Shown: piece by piece, positions 1 to 9,300 of the stretch | How the letters are laid out: every line of letters begins with the position of its first letter | Position numbering within the stretch: the first letter of the stretch is position 1 | From: Allobosea lathyri | Lineage (GTDB): Bacteria; Pseudomonadota; Alphaproteobacteria; Rhizobiales; Beijerinckiaceae | Length of the DNA: 64,000 nucleotides | Assembly: GCF_900108245.1 (NCBI RefSeq) | Contig: NZ_FNUY01000001.1 | Location: 558,001 to 622,000, forward strand | Direction: 5' to 3' | The notes under the pieces: model-generated | The model's input: only the letters and a program-made list of their open reading frames with translations | Databases searched by the model: none | What the model was told of the DNA's origin: nothing | Program-made: the position numbers and the translations under genes

Positions 1-1122
1 CATCAGCCACCATGGCTGCAATGTCGCAAAGCCCAGCGCGCTCAGCGCGAAGGCCGTCGTGAAGGCCGCGATGCCGCCGGCGGCCAGCGCCACCGGCATG
101 CGTCCCGCAGCGCGGATCGCGAAATAGAGGCAGGTCGAAGCGGCCGCCGCGCCGACGATGCCGAGCTCGTACCAGGTCTCGAAGAGCAGCGTCGTCGGTG
201 TTGTCGGCGGCAGGCTGCCGGTCAGCCGCCCGCGCAATACGGTGTCGAGGCCATGCCCGGTTATCAGCTGGATCGGCTCCCGGCTGACCACATCGGCCCA
301 GACGGCAAGCGACTGCGCAAAATCGCCTGTATTCTCCGGGAAGCGAGAGACGATCGGGATCAGCAGGAACGGCAGGATCGGCGCGACCAGCATCAGCCCG
401 GCAATGATGGTCGCTACGATCCTGGCAGCGATGTCACGATTGGCGCTGACGGCGCCGAAGGCGACGGCGCCGCAGATCATGGCGACGGCTTCGCCATCCT
501 CGAAACGCGTCAGCGCGAGCAGGCCGACCACGAGCGCCAGCCCGAGCGCGCTCAGCCCCCTGTCGCGTGACAAGAGCCAGGCCAGTGCGGGCCAGGCCAT
601 GATCAGGACGACGCTGATGCCGCGCTCGACGCTGCCGGCCTCGGCTTCGGCATGCCGCAGCGCGGCAACCACGATCAGTGCGAGCGCGAAGATGCCGGCA
701 ATGCCGGTGCCCAGCGCTGCGAGATTGAGGTTGGCGGCGCGCATGCGTTCGGGCAGGGCGGCGATGCCGCTAAAGCCGAGCACTGCGGCGAGCAGCAGGT
801 TCCCGGCCTTTTCGCTGGCCGAGGATGTGAAGGGGCTCCAGACCAGCGACAGCATGGCCCAGCCCACCAGCCCGGTCAGGATCAGTGCGGGCAGGCTCAG
901 AAAGGTTCGCTTCAAAGCGCCGACGAGCCGGCCGGGATCTTCGATCAGCGCCGAAATGATCAGGAGGACGACGCCGATCGGCGTCAGCACGACGGCGGCG
1001 CGGCGCGAGACCATCGACGCGATCGGCAAGGCGAGTGCGAGCGTGCCGAAGCCGATACGGCGCAGCAGCAGGGCCGCATCAGCGGCGGGGTCGAGCGGGG
1101 CCTGGGCGTTCTGGCGGATCAT
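1..1122 (-). CDS. O-antigen ligase/polymerase-like membrane protein (C-terminus cut by window edge)
   Basis: The complementary strand reads open from an ATG at 1122 to the left edge, about 374 residues without a stop. The product is strongly hydrophobic with roughly nine or more membrane segments (for example residues 24-62, 76-96, 107-124, 136-156, 171-185, 190-206, 234-258). Around residues 275-325 it has the Wzy_C-like layout of a WADV helix, a G-x-G turn (GHGLDTVL) and a LLFETWYELGIVG helix. Ligases of this family usually have a His-Asn just before that helix; here the position is Thr-Thr. Role by family: polymerisation or ligation of surface polysaccharide in the inner membrane. A GTG at 1137 preceded by GGACGGGG is an alternative start. 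Substrate unknown. Confidence 0.6.
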   Translation of the reverse strand, partial: MIRQNAQAPLDPAADAALLLRRIGFGTLALALPIASMVSRRAAVVLTPIGVVLLIISALIEDPGRLVGALKRTFLSLPALILTGLVGWAMLSLVWSPFTSSASEKAGNLLLAAVLGFSGIAALPERMRAANLNLAALGTGIAGIFALALIVVAALRHAEAEAGSVERGISVVLIMAWPALAWLLSRDRGLSALGLALVVGLLALTRFEDGEAVAMICGAVAFGAVSANRDIAARIVATIIAGLMLVAPILPFLLIPIVSRFPENTGDFAQSLAVWADVVSREPIQLITGHGLDTVLRGRLTGSLPPTTPTTLLFETWYELGIVGAAAASTCLYFAIRAAGRMPVALAAGGIAAFTTAFALSALGFATLQPWWLM

Positions 1123-1314
1123 CTGGTCAAGCTGCACAACAGGCCCCGTCCGGAAAAAGCGCCGGGCATCAGCCTGCCCGCACCCTAGCGGGCGTATGCC
1201 GACGCGACTGTAGGTGCGGCGCAACACTGTGCCGGCATCTCATTGGCATCGCCGCGCCCGGCTGCGCCGGAAAGCGCTCTGGCCGCGTCGACGCATTCAT
1301 GGGATGAGAGAGCC

Positions 1315-1830
1315 ATGACGACGCTGGCCGCGATCCCCTATCTGCCCGGTTTTCAGATCGACGACTTCATGGCTGGCCTGGCTTCGCGCCTCAAGCTGCG
1401 TGGGCTCCGGCTGGGTGGCGTCGTCCAGCGCAATGACGACGATTGCGGCGAAGGCTGCCTCTCGATGGCGCTGGAGGATCTGGCCAGCGGCGCACGCTTT
1501 CCGATCAGCCAGGATCTTGGCCCCGGCGCCGATGGCTGCCGGCTGGATGCGGCAGGCCTTGCCGCTGCGGGCGGGGCGCTGGCGACGGCGCTCGCCGGCG
1601 AGGCCGATCTGATCATCGTCAACAAGTTCGGCCGCCAGGAGATGCTGGGGCAGGGGCTGCGGCAGGAGATCGCGGCCACTCTGCTGGCTGGCCTGCCTTT
1701 GCTCATCGCTGTCCGCAGGGACTTCCTGCCGGCGTGGCGGGAGTTCGCCGGCGAGGACTGGACCGAACTGCCGCCGGAACCCGCCGCGATCGAGGCCTGG
1801 GCGCTGGCGCGGTTGCCTCTATCGGCCTGA
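1315..1830 (+). CDS. DUF2478 family protein
   Basis: The 171-residue product matches the DUF2478 pattern: a GLRLGGVVQ strand, a DLGPGADGCRLD segment, the conserved LIIVNKFGRQE strand-turn and a C-terminal PLLIAVRRDFLPAWREF strand-helix. In other genomes this domain often sits beside molybdate transport or molybdenum cofactor genes and is described as NTPase-like; its biochemistry is not established. The ATG at 1315 was chosen because a GAGAG element lies 5-10 bases upstream and the protein begins directly with the domain; an upstream in-frame ATG at 1243 would add a low-complexity leader. mobB lies 2 kb downstream, which agrees with a link to molybdenum metabolism, but that is inference. Confidence 0.8.
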   Translation: MTTLAAIPYLPGFQIDDFMAGLASRLKLRGLRLGGVVQRNDDDCGEGCLSMALEDLASGARFPISQDLGPGADGCRLDAAGLAAAGGALATALAGEADLIIVNKFGRQEMLGQGLRQEIAATLLAGLPLLIAVRRDFLPAWREFAGEDWTELPPEPAAIEAWALARLPLSA

Positions 1831-1835
1831 CCGCC

Positions 1836-2237
1836 TCAGCCTTCGAGCAGCGCCTTGAGGGCGGCGAGGTCGCGCGCCACCATGGCTGCGTCAAGCGCGG
1901 TGTCGTCATCCGACATGTCCTCGCGCTGAAACAGCGTGAAGACGACCTCGCTCCCGGTATCGTTGCGGATCACGCGCATCGGGTTGTGCATGGCGGGGCC
2001 GTCGTCGGGAATGACGGCGTGGTCTAGCACGCCATGCCGGTTGGGCTCGCTGAACAGCACCCGCATCGGCCCCATCGGAGTCTGCGCCTGCCATGTCATG
2101 CCCTCGACATGGACGAAGCCGTGGCCGAGGCCTTCGGCCCAGCTGGGGAAATTCCGGGGCTCGGCGAGGAAGGCATAGACCTCGTCCGCCGGTCGATCGA
2201 TGCCGATGCTGATATGGCGCGCAGGCCGAATGGACAT
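1836..2237 (-). CDS. SRPBCC (START/Bet v1-like) domain protein
   Basis: A 133-residue single-domain protein. The start HISIGIDRPADEVYAFLAEP followed by NFPSWAEGL is the classic opening of SRPBCC lipid-binding or polyketide-cyclase-like proteins, and the final helix (DAAMVARDLAALKALLEG) is the long C-terminal helix of that fold. The ATG at 2237 has a good GAGGTGG ribosome site; a start at 2294 would read through the promoter region. The ligand is unknown. In many bacteria such proteins pair with ArsR repressors; none is adjacent, but a palindrome overlaps the likely promoter. The gene is tail-to-tail with the DUF2478 gene, five bases apart. Confidence 0.8.
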   Translation of the reverse strand: MSIRPARHISIGIDRPADEVYAFLAEPRNFPSWAEGLGHGFVHVEGMTWQAQTPMGPMRVLFSEPNRHGVLDHAVIPDDGPAMHNPMRVIRNDTGSEVVFTLFQREDMSDDDTALDAAMVARDLAALKALLEG

Positions 2238-2248
2238 GAGCCCACCTC

Positions 2249-2294
2249 TTGTTCGTTGAGGAACAAAAGAAGAACAGCATTGGGTCGCTGTCAA
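2249..2294 (-). promoter_or_regulatory. Promoter and operator-like palindrome of the SRPBCC gene
   Basis: On the minus strand a TTGACA (2294-2289) is followed 17-18 bases later by a weak TTCTTT -10 region. Directly downstream lies a perfect six-base inverted repeat, TTGTTC (2249-2254) and GAACAA (2261-2266), with a six-base spacer, between the -10 region and the ribosome site. This geometry suits a dimeric repressor, for example of the ArsR or TetR class. The binding protein is not identified. Confidence 0.45.
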
Positions 2295-2313
2295 GGGACC
2301 GTTTGCCCGCGCG

Positions 2314-3438
2314 TTATTCTATGACGATGCGCGGCGCGGCCCTGACTGTCCCGCCCAGACCTGCCTGCACCTGCCGCGCCAGCGCGACATAGGCCTTGGC
2401 ATGGGCGCTGCCGGGGTCGCTCGCGACGATCGGGCGGCCACTGTCGGAGGTCTCGCGGATCTGCATGGCGAGCGGGATTTCGCCGAGGAAGGGAATGCGC
2501 AGCCGTTCCGCCTCGCGGCGCGCGCCGCCATGGGCGAAGATGTCGGAGCGGTGACCGCATTCCGGGCAGATGAAATAGCTCATGTTCTCGACGATGCCGA
2601 GGATCGGCACCTCGACCTTGCGGAACATGGCGACGCCGCGCCGCGCATCGAGCAGCGCCAGATCCTGCGGTGTCGAGACGATGACGGCGCCCGCCAGCGG
2701 CGTCTGCTGCGCCATGGTCAGCTGCGCGTCGCCGGTGCCGGGCGGCATGTCGACGACGAGCACGTCGAGCTCGCCCCAGGCGACTTCGCGCAGCATCTGG
2801 GTGATCGCCGAGATCACCATCGGCCCACGCCAGATCATCGGCGTCTCCTCGTCGATGAGGAAGCCGATCGACATGATCTTGAGCCCATAGGCCTCCATCG
2901 GCGCGAGCGTGCGGCCCGAGACCAGCTTTGGCTTTCCGGTGATCCCGAAGATCTTCGGCACCGACGGGCCATAGATGTCGGCGTCGAGCACGCCGACCTT
3001 CATGCCCAAAGTCGCCAGTGCGACGGCGAGGTTGGCCGTGGTCGTGGACTTGCCGACGCCACCCTTGCCGCTGGCCACCGCGATGATCTGCTTGACGCCG
3101 GGCACGCCGGCGGCCTTGGGCGGAGGTCCGCCCGGGCCTGCGGCAGGACGATGCGCCTGTTGCCGCGCCTGCATGCCGGCCGATGGTGCAGCCTTGTCGG
3201 CGGTGAGGCCGACGAGAACCTGGGTCACGCCCGGCAGACCGCTGACCGCGCTTTCGGCCGCCTTGCGGACCGGCTCCATCGCGTCGGCTTCGGTCGCGTC
3301 GATACCGATTGCGAAGATCACCTTGCCGCCGTCGACCAGGATGTTGGCGATGCGGCCCGAACTCGTCAGCGATTGCCCGCTCGCGGGCAGCTTCACCAGT
3401 TCGAGCGCGCGCAGGATGTCGGCTTGGGTAACGGTCAC
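2314..3438 (-). CDS. mrp: Mrp/ApbC family Fe-S cluster carrier ATPase
   Basis: A 374-residue protein with an N-terminal MIP18/DUF59 domain (about 1-80), a Pro/Ala-rich linker (about 85-112) and a MinD-like ATPase domain. The deviant Walker A SGKGGVGKS is at 123-131, and the CPEC pair that bridges a 4Fe-4S cluster between dimers is at 291-294. The family binds Fe-S clusters and passes them to apo-proteins in the cytosol. A GTG at 3438 is the most likely start: it has CGGAG nine bases upstream and lies 28 bases after the stop of the TusA-like gene, whereas longer starts would overlap that gene. Co-transcription with the sulfur-carrier-like gene fits a role in sulfur or Fe-S metabolism. Confidence 0.95.
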   Translation of the reverse strand: MTVTQADILRALELVKLPASGQSLTSSGRIANILVDGGKVIFAIGIDATEADAMEPVRKAAESAVSGLPGVTQVLVGLTADKAAPSAGMQARQQAHRPAAGPGGPPPKAAGVPGVKQIIAVASGKGGVGKSTTTANLAVALATLGMKVGVLDADIYGPSVPKIFGITGKPKLVSGRTLAPMEAYGLKIMSIGFLIDEETPMIWRGPMVISAITQMLREVAWGELDVLVVDMPPGTGDAQLTMAQQTPLAGAVIVSTPQDLALLDARRGVAMFRKVEVPILGIVENMSYFICPECGHRSDIFAHGGARREAERLRIPFLGEIPLAMQIRETSDSGRPIVASDPGSAHAKAYVALARQVQAGLGGTVRAAPRIVIE

Positions 3439-3466
3439 GTCGGCAAACTCCGGTCGATATGCGGAT

Positions 3467-3724
3467 TCAGGCCGCGGCCTTGCGAATGTGAAAGACGAGC
3501 ACCTCGCCCTCATTGTGGCTCCGCTCGATCGCATCGCCGGTCTCGCGCATCAGATTGGGCAGGTCGATCGCGGTCATGGGGTCGGTGCATGCGACGACGA
3601 ACAGGGCGCCATTCTGGGCGCCTTTTAGCGCCTTGCGAACCCGCAATGTTGGAAGCGGGCATTTCAAGCCGCGCAGATCGAGCGGGATCGGGTTCATGAG
3701 CGCAGCGCCGGTTGAATTCGCCAT
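3467..3724 (-). CDS. TusA/SirA family sulfur-carrier-like protein
   Basis: An 85-residue protein with the TusA signature LDLRGLKCPLPTLRVRKAL near residues 15-33; the Cys of the CPLP motif is the expected persulfide-carrying residue. Family members relay sulfur for tRNA thiolation, molybdenum cofactor or other sulfur pathways, and some are merely small regulators, so the exact role is open. An internal ATG at 3697 (MNPIPLDL) is an alternative start nearer the family's usual N-terminus; neither start has a strong ribosome site. It precedes mrp on the same strand and is divergent from mobB, with 177 bases between them that must hold both promoters. Confidence 0.85.
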   Translation of the reverse strand: MANSTGAALMNPIPLDLRGLKCPLPTLRVRKALKGAQNGALFVVACTDPMTAIDLPNLMRETGDAIERSHNEGEVLVFHIRKAAA

Positions 3725-3901
3725 GCTTCATATGATGGCTTTTTCGGCAGGAGCAACAGCCGGCTTGCCGTATTGATCTGTCGGTGCCTGAGGCGACGCT
3801 GCGCCTGCCGGCTTGACCACGCGGTCCGATCTGAAAGATGACAGCCGGATGTAATGGGGTGGAACTGGGATATTCGAGGTGATGAGCGGACGTTGTTCTC
3901 C

Positions 3902-4432
3902 ATGCGTGTGATCGGCCTGGCTGGGTGGAGCGGCGCGGGCAAAACGACCCTGCTGAGGCGGCTGATCCCGGAGTTCGCCCGGCGCGGCCTCTCGGTCTCG
4001 ACGATCAAGCGCGCCCACCACAGCTTCGATCTCGATACGCCGGGCAAGGATTCGCATGTCCACCGCGAGGCCGGCGCGCATGAAGTGCTGATCTCCTCGG
4101 GGCAACGCTGGGCGCTGATGCATGAATTGCGGGCAGAGTCGGAGGCTCTGCTCCCGGAGCTGCTCGCGCGTCTTTCCCCGGTCGATCTGGTGGTCGTCGA
4201 GGGCTTCAAGCGTGAGGGGCACGCCAAGATCGAGATCCATCGCGCCGCCAACGGCAAGCCGCCGCTCCATCCTGGCGACCCGACGATCGTCGCTGTCGCG
4301 AGCGATGTTCCTTTCCCGGAAGCTGGGCGCCCGGTCGTCGGGCTCGACGATATCGCGGGGATTGCCGATATCGTGATGGACAAGGCCGAGCCGCTCGCCG
4401 CCGTGCTGGCGCGTCTCGGGCCGCGGGGATAA
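3902..4432 (+). CDS. mobB: Molybdopterin-guanine dinucleotide biosynthesis adaptor MobB
   Basis: A 176-residue P-loop GTPase. It opens MRVIGLAGWSGAGKTT with Walker A at about residues 8-16, followed by STIKRAHHSFDLDTPGKDS, the characteristic MobB switch region, and VDLVVVEGFKREGHAKIE in place of Walker B. MobB binds GTP and assists MobA in attaching GMP to molybdopterin. The ATG at 3902 is used because the P-loop strand starts there; the in-frame upstream ATG at 3854 adds residues without family similarity. It may be monocistronic, with a divergent neighbour upstream and a convergent gene ending 47 bases downstream. Confidence 0.95.
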   Translation: MRVIGLAGWSGAGKTTLLRRLIPEFARRGLSVSTIKRAHHSFDLDTPGKDSHVHREAGAHEVLISSGQRWALMHELRAESEALLPELLARLSPVDLVVVEGFKREGHAKIEIHRAANGKPPLHPGDPTIVAVASDVPFPEAGRPVVGLDDIAGIADIVMDKAEPLAAVLARLGPRG

Positions 4433-4479
4433 GCGGACGGTCCGTGCCTGTCCCGGGTCAATGCCCCAAGTGCCAGCTC

Positions 4480-5250
4480 TCAATCCCGCCTGAAAACGAC
4501 GCTGGCGCCCCAGCCGAAGAACAGCGCCAGCAGCACCGTGGCGAGGCCGTAAAGTAGCGGCAGATCATACGCGCCCGAGGCCAGTCGCTGCTCGATACCG
4601 GTCTTGATCACCTCGAAATTCGTCGTCTGCCGCGCCAGCGGCACGCCGCCGGAGTAAAGCACGAGGTCGATCGCATAGGAGCCTGTTGGCGCTGTGGCCG
4701 GCACCTCGATGGGCGCGCTGAACAGCGTGTTCGAGAGGAAGGTGACGCCGCGCCCGTCATGGCTGTACAGCCCCTTGCCCTCGAGGATACGGATCATCCC
4801 CTCGCGGAAACGCGCTGTGCTGACGTCGAAATCCCCCCAGGATTCGGCCGGGCGGTCGGCATTGGCGAGACCGATGCGTTCCCGCCGGGCCATCTCCTCG
4901 CTCATGATCTCGTTGATCGGGCGATTGCTGGAGACCGAGAGAAAGACCGAGCTGTCCGGAAAGCGGCGCTGCGTGCGGTTGATCCAGATCGGCCCGAGGC
5001 GCTCCTTCTCGCGCACGAGCAGCATGCGCTTGGGGCCCCGCACGGTCACGATGATGTCGTAGGGGTCGCCACGTCCGGCGGTGCGCCCGTCACGCTCTAC
5101 CACGCCGAATACCGTCAGCTGGCTGCCGGTATAGTTCGAGTTGATCTGGATCTGGTGGCTCGACATCGCCGCGATCAGCGTCTCGGCACGGGCGCCCATT
5201 GCGGAGCCGGCGAGCATGATGAAAGCGAGCAGTGCGGTCAGCCGTTTCAT
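4480..5250 (-). CDS. TIGR02186 family envelope protein, partner of TauE/SafE
   Basis: A 256-residue protein with a signal peptide (about 1-22, ending GARA), a long extracytoplasmic domain (SSHQIQINSNYTGSQLTVFG is its family-like opening) and one C-terminal membrane helix (LPLLYGLATVLLALFFGWG) ending in a short positive tail. This corresponds to the TIGR02186/Alph_Pro_TM family, of unknown function and mostly alphaproteobacterial. Its ATG overlaps the TGA of the upstream permease gene (ATGA, four bases), so the two are almost certainly translated together, and a role in the export or use of the permease substrate, probably an organosulfur or sulfite-type anion, is inferred. Confidence 0.85.
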   Translation of the reverse strand: MKRLTALLAFIMLAGSAMGARAETLIAAMSSHQIQINSNYTGSQLTVFGVVERDGRTAGRGDPYDIIVTVRGPKRMLLVREKERLGPIWINRTQRRFPDSSVFLSVSSNRPINEIMSEEMARRERIGLANADRPAESWGDFDVSTARFREGMIRILEGKGLYSHDGRGVTFLSNTLFSAPIEVPATAPTGSYAIDLVLYSGGVPLARQTTNFEVIKTGIEQRLASGAYDLPLLYGLATVLLALFFGWGASVVFRRD

Positions 5251-6176
5251 CGCGCGCTCTCCGGCAGCACGACCGAGAACGGCTCGTTGGGGCGGATGAA
5301 GAGCTCGACCGCGAAGCGAAGGCCGACCGACAGGATCAGCAGCGCCAGCAGGAGCCGGAAGGATTCGACGTTGAGGTTGCGCGCCGCCCGCCCGCCGAAC
5401 TGGGCGCCGATCACGCCGCCGATCAGTAGCAGGATGGCGAGGATGATGTCGACGGACTGGTTGGTGAGGGCGTGCAGAACCGTCGCCCCCGTCATGGTCA
5501 TCAGGATCTGGAACAGCGAGGTGCCGACGACGACGGCGGTCGGGATGCGGAAGAAATAGATCAGGCCGGGCACGAGGATGAAGCCGCCACCGACGCCCAG
5601 CACTGCGCCGATGAAGCCGATGACGATGGCGATGCCCGCAATGGGAATGATGCTGCAGTAGAGCTGCGAACGGTGGAACCGCACCCGCCAGGGCAGGCCC
5701 ATCCACCAGGGATGCGTGCCCGCCCGCCTGCGCAGCCGCGCCGGCTTGCCGGATCTGGCGCGCAGCATCGCCCGCACCGCATCGTAGAGCATCAAACCGC
5801 CGATGATGGAGAACAGCGTCACATAGGACAGCGTGATCACCAGTTCGAGCTGGCCGAGGCGTCGCATCGAGTTGAAGAACAGCACGCCCAGAAGCGTGCC
5901 GAGGATGCCGCCGCTGACGAGCACACCACCCAGTTTCAGATCGAGCGCCTTCCTGCGCCAATAGGTCAGAACGCCCGTCATCGAGGAGCCGGCGACCTGT
6001 GCGGCGACCGTCGCGACCGCGACGGCGGGCGGAATGTCCAGGAAGATCAGGAGCGGCGTCAGCAGGAAGCCGCCACCGACGCCGAACAGTCCCGAGATGA
6101 AGCCGACGGCACCGCTGAGACCCAGCACCATGAGGACACTGATCGGGAGTTCCGCGATGGGAAGGTAGATCTGCAC
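5247..6176 (-). CDS. TauE/SafE family anion permease
   Basis: A 309-residue polytopic membrane protein with the two-fold repeat typical of TauE/SafE: GLFGVGGGFLLTPLLIF near the N-terminus and AVLGVGGGFILVPGLIYFF in the second half. The family exports or imports sulfoacetate, sulfite, taurine-related anions and others. The chosen start is GTG at 6176, with GAGGA eight bases upstream and a first membrane helix soon after; an ATG at 6347 would add about 57 residues that look non-coding. The stop overlaps the start of the TIGR02186 gene. Substrate cannot be read from sequence. Confidence 0.88.
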   Translation of the reverse strand: MQIYLPIAELPISVLMVLGLSGAVGFISGLFGVGGGFLLTPLLIFLDIPPAVAVATVAAQVAGSSMTGVLTYWRRKALDLKLGGVLVSGGILGTLLGVLFFNSMRRLGQLELVITLSYVTLFSIIGGLMLYDAVRAMLRARSGKPARLRRRAGTHPWWMGLPWRVRFHRSQLYCSIIPIAGIAIVIGFIGAVLGVGGGFILVPGLIYFFRIPTAVVVGTSLFQILMTMTGATVLHALTNQSVDIILAILLLIGGVIGAQFGGRAARNLNVESFRLLLALLILSVGLRFAVELFIRPNEPFSVVLPESAR

Positions 6177-6357
6177 CCCTGGGTCCTCATACGCCGATGC
6201 GTCCCCGCGACGGACTGACGCCGGGTCGTCCCAGATTGCACCAAATCGGTTAAGGCAAGATGCCTGAAATGGAGAAAGGGGCGGTGCCGGCCCATCTGGG
6301 GCGCTGCCACCCCCAGATGCCGCCTCAACACGTCGAAACCATGACATGCCTCGGTAT

Positions 6358-6388
6358 TTGGCCGGGGGCGCGCTGAGGCCCCGGCCAA
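6358..6388 (-). terminator. Hairpin downstream of the SEL1/PodJ-like gene
   Basis: A perfect ten-base inverted repeat, TTGGCCGGGG (6358-6367) and CCCCGGCCAA (6379-6388), lies 11 bases past the stop of the 1168-aa gene. It is very stable but has no T-run, so it could be a transcript-stabilising hairpin rather than a classic intrinsic terminator. Confidence 0.5.
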
Positions 6389-6398
6389 TGGTGCAGGT

Positions 6399-9300
6399 TT
6401 AGCTGCGCGCGGGCTTTGCCGGCTTCTTGGCTTCCGCGGTCGGCGTCACGTCCCAGCCCTTGGCGGGAGCAACGACCTCGTTTGCGGCGGCGTCGAGCGC
6501 CTTTGGCTTCCAGCTTCCGGCCTCGCTCTTGGCGGTCGCAAGATCGGCCGGGGTAAGCCGCTGGGCGACCTCGTCGCGCTTGCGGCCGGCATCTTCGTCG
6601 CCCTGGCCGGCGGCGACCGAGAACCAGACATAGGACTGGCTGAGGTCGGCCGGAGCGCCAAGGCCGCGTCCGAGGAGCACCGCGAGATTGTACTGGCTGT
6701 CGCGGACGCCGAGTTCGGCGGCGCGGCGGAACCACTCCGTCGCCGTGGCGTAGTCGGGCTTGCCGGAGATGCCCTCGGCATGAAGCACGGCGAGATTGTG
6801 CATGGCCTTGGCGTTGCCGCGTTCTGCGGCGCGCATGTACCAGACCCGGGCCAGCGCGATGTCGCGGGTGGTGCCGGTGCCCTTCTCGAACATGTTGCCG
6901 AGGCGGAACTGAGCAGGGGGCAGGCCAGCGACGGCAGCGCGTTCGAACAGGCGCAAAGCGAGCTTGAGGTCTCGCGTTGCTGCGGGTCCGTCGGCTGCCC
7001 GGCTCGCCAGCTCGTAGACGGCGCGTGCATTGCCATCGAGCGCAGCCTTGCGGAGCCCTGCGCTGCCGAGCCCGGCAGGCAGTTCCCCGATGCCGGTCGC
7101 GGCCAGCACGGGCTCGGACGTGACGGCAGGCGGCGGAGTGACTGCCGGTGCGATCTGGGCGGGCAGGGGCGGCGTCGACAAGGCCTGCGCCGACAAAGGC
7201 TGCGTCGACGAGGGTTGGCTGGTCGAGCTTGTCGTCTCGGCCGCTGCAACCGACGTCGCTTCCGGGCCGGGGGCCGTCGGCGGCAGGGCGGACGCCTGGT
7301 CCTTGGCCGGCTTGGCAGGCGCTGCGTCGGTCGCGGCCTCGGGCGGCGTTGCGGAGGGCGCGATCAAGCTCTGAGTGGCTTCGTTTCCAGCCGGCTTTGT
7401 CTTGTCGCCTTTCAGCGCGCCGGTGACGATATGGGCAGTGCCCATGGCGAGAACCAGGGCGGCGAGCCCGAGAAGCAGCGGACGTTTCCGCTTCTCCATG
7501 ATCTCCTTGAGACGCCCGGCGTTCTTGGTGGGCTCGGCTGCAGGAGCCGGCGCACCAGAGGCCGCCTCGCTTGCCGCCTTGGCGGAGCGGCGGGCTGCCG
7601 CGATGAGGTTCTGGCGGATCGACTGCGCATCATGGCCGCCCGCGAGGGCAGCATCCGTGCGCGGCCGGCCCGAGCCCGGCTCCAGAGGCAGGTCGAGCGA
7701 GGGGATACCGCCGGCAACCGGCGTGGCCGCAGCGGGAGCCGCTGTGACCTCGACCTTTGTCGAGCCGGGCATTTCGGCGACGAAGCGGTCTCCGGCCGCC
7801 ACGCTCATGCCGGCCATCGGCTCGGGCGAGCGCGCGACCTGCGGGGCGGAGGGGCGGACCGAAGCCGCCGCGCGGGGCGGAATGACCGGGCGCGGCGCGG
7901 CGCCCTGGCGCTCAGCCAGAAGTTCTGCTTCCAGGCTGGAGAGGCGCGAGATGATGGTCTCGAGCGTCTGATGGACGGCGCCGATCGCGTCCTGCGTCTG
8001 CCGCCCGGAGGAGACATGGGTGTCGCGCAGGCCCGACATCAGGCTGCTGAGTTCGGCGATGCCGCTTGCTGGCGCGACCGTGCTTGCCATCTCCGCGATC
8101 GCGGCGCGCTGAGCGCGTTCGGCGGCGGTCTCCTCGCGCAGCGACCGGAGATGGACGACGAGGTCCTGCAGCGTCCGCTCCATCCCGGTTTCGGCGGAGC
8201 GTGTTGCAGCCGCCGCGTCCAGCCGCGTGGCGATGCCCGAGATCTGCTGCTCGAGCGCGTCGAAGGCTTCCGATCCCGCGCCAGGGCTGCCTGCCTCGTC
8301 GATCTTCTCGGCCAGGCTGCGCAGCATGTCCTCGACGGGTCGCAGATCGACCTGCGCGACCTGAACGGATTTCCCTTCGTTGACGAGCTGCGTCAGGTTG
8401 CTGGAGGCGGCGAGCGTCTCGATCCGCCCGGCCAGCGCCTCAATCTGCCTTGTGACGGCGGCGGGACCCTGTTCGACGAGCGATTCGATGTGCTGCTGTA
8501 GCGCGTCGATCCGGTCTTCGAGCTCGCCTGCCGGCCTGCGGTCCCCGAGATCCTCCAGCTTGATCGCCAGGGCCTCGATCTGCCGCGAGAGTGCGGCCAT
8601 TGGCGCCGTGTCGGCCTGGCGATCCTGCGCCCGGTCGGAGAACACCGCGTTGCGAACGTCCTCGATCGCCATCGACAGGCCGCGCAGCTCGCGGCCGTCG
8701 GGCTGCGCGTCGCGTAGGCGGCCCATCTCGAAGGAGAGCGAGGAAACCTGTTGGGACAGGTCCTCAAGCCGCTTATCGCCGCTGCCGGCTTCGAGCAGGT
8801 CGCGAAGCTCGGCGATGTCATGCAGAACAGGCGCGAGGATCGTGCGATCGCCCCCGCGCGCCGCCAGAGCATCGACCTTGGCCGCCAGGTGAGCGATCTC
8901 CTGCTCGAAGCGCTGGTAGCCCCCGCCGGAACGATCCTGCGACAGGCGCGACACCTCGGATTCGATCCGCGCCAGCGGCTTCATGATCGGCTCGAGCCGG
9001 TCACGCTTGTCGAGCCTGTCGAGGCGGCTGCCGAGCTCGGCGAGCATCGCTTCGATCTGGCCAAGCTGCGGTTCGCGCTGGGCAGGCTGCGCTTCCTGTC
9101 GAACGGCCGTCGCGCGCATCGGCGGATAGGTTGGCTCGGCGCGTGCGCTGGCTGGCGCGATGCGGGCGCTGAGTTCGCGCAAATCGTCGCGCAGGGCGGA
9201 AATGCGGCTTTCGGGAATGCGGCTTTCGGGAATGGTCGCGCTGCCGGGAATGGTCGAGCTGCGCGAAGCCGGATCCTCGTCAAGGGCGCGCTGGCGCGTG

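Noticed and set aside
4480..5961. N-terminal extension of the TIGR02186 protein to 493 residues
   Set aside because: The extra part is out of frame with and inside the TauE/SafE gene; the signal peptide at the ATG at 5250 and the ATGA overlap define the real start.
6780..8501. A 573-codon open frame on the plus strand
   Set aside because: Lies wholly inside the PodJ-like gene on the other strand; composition is Gly/Arg/Cys-biased with no recognisable domain.
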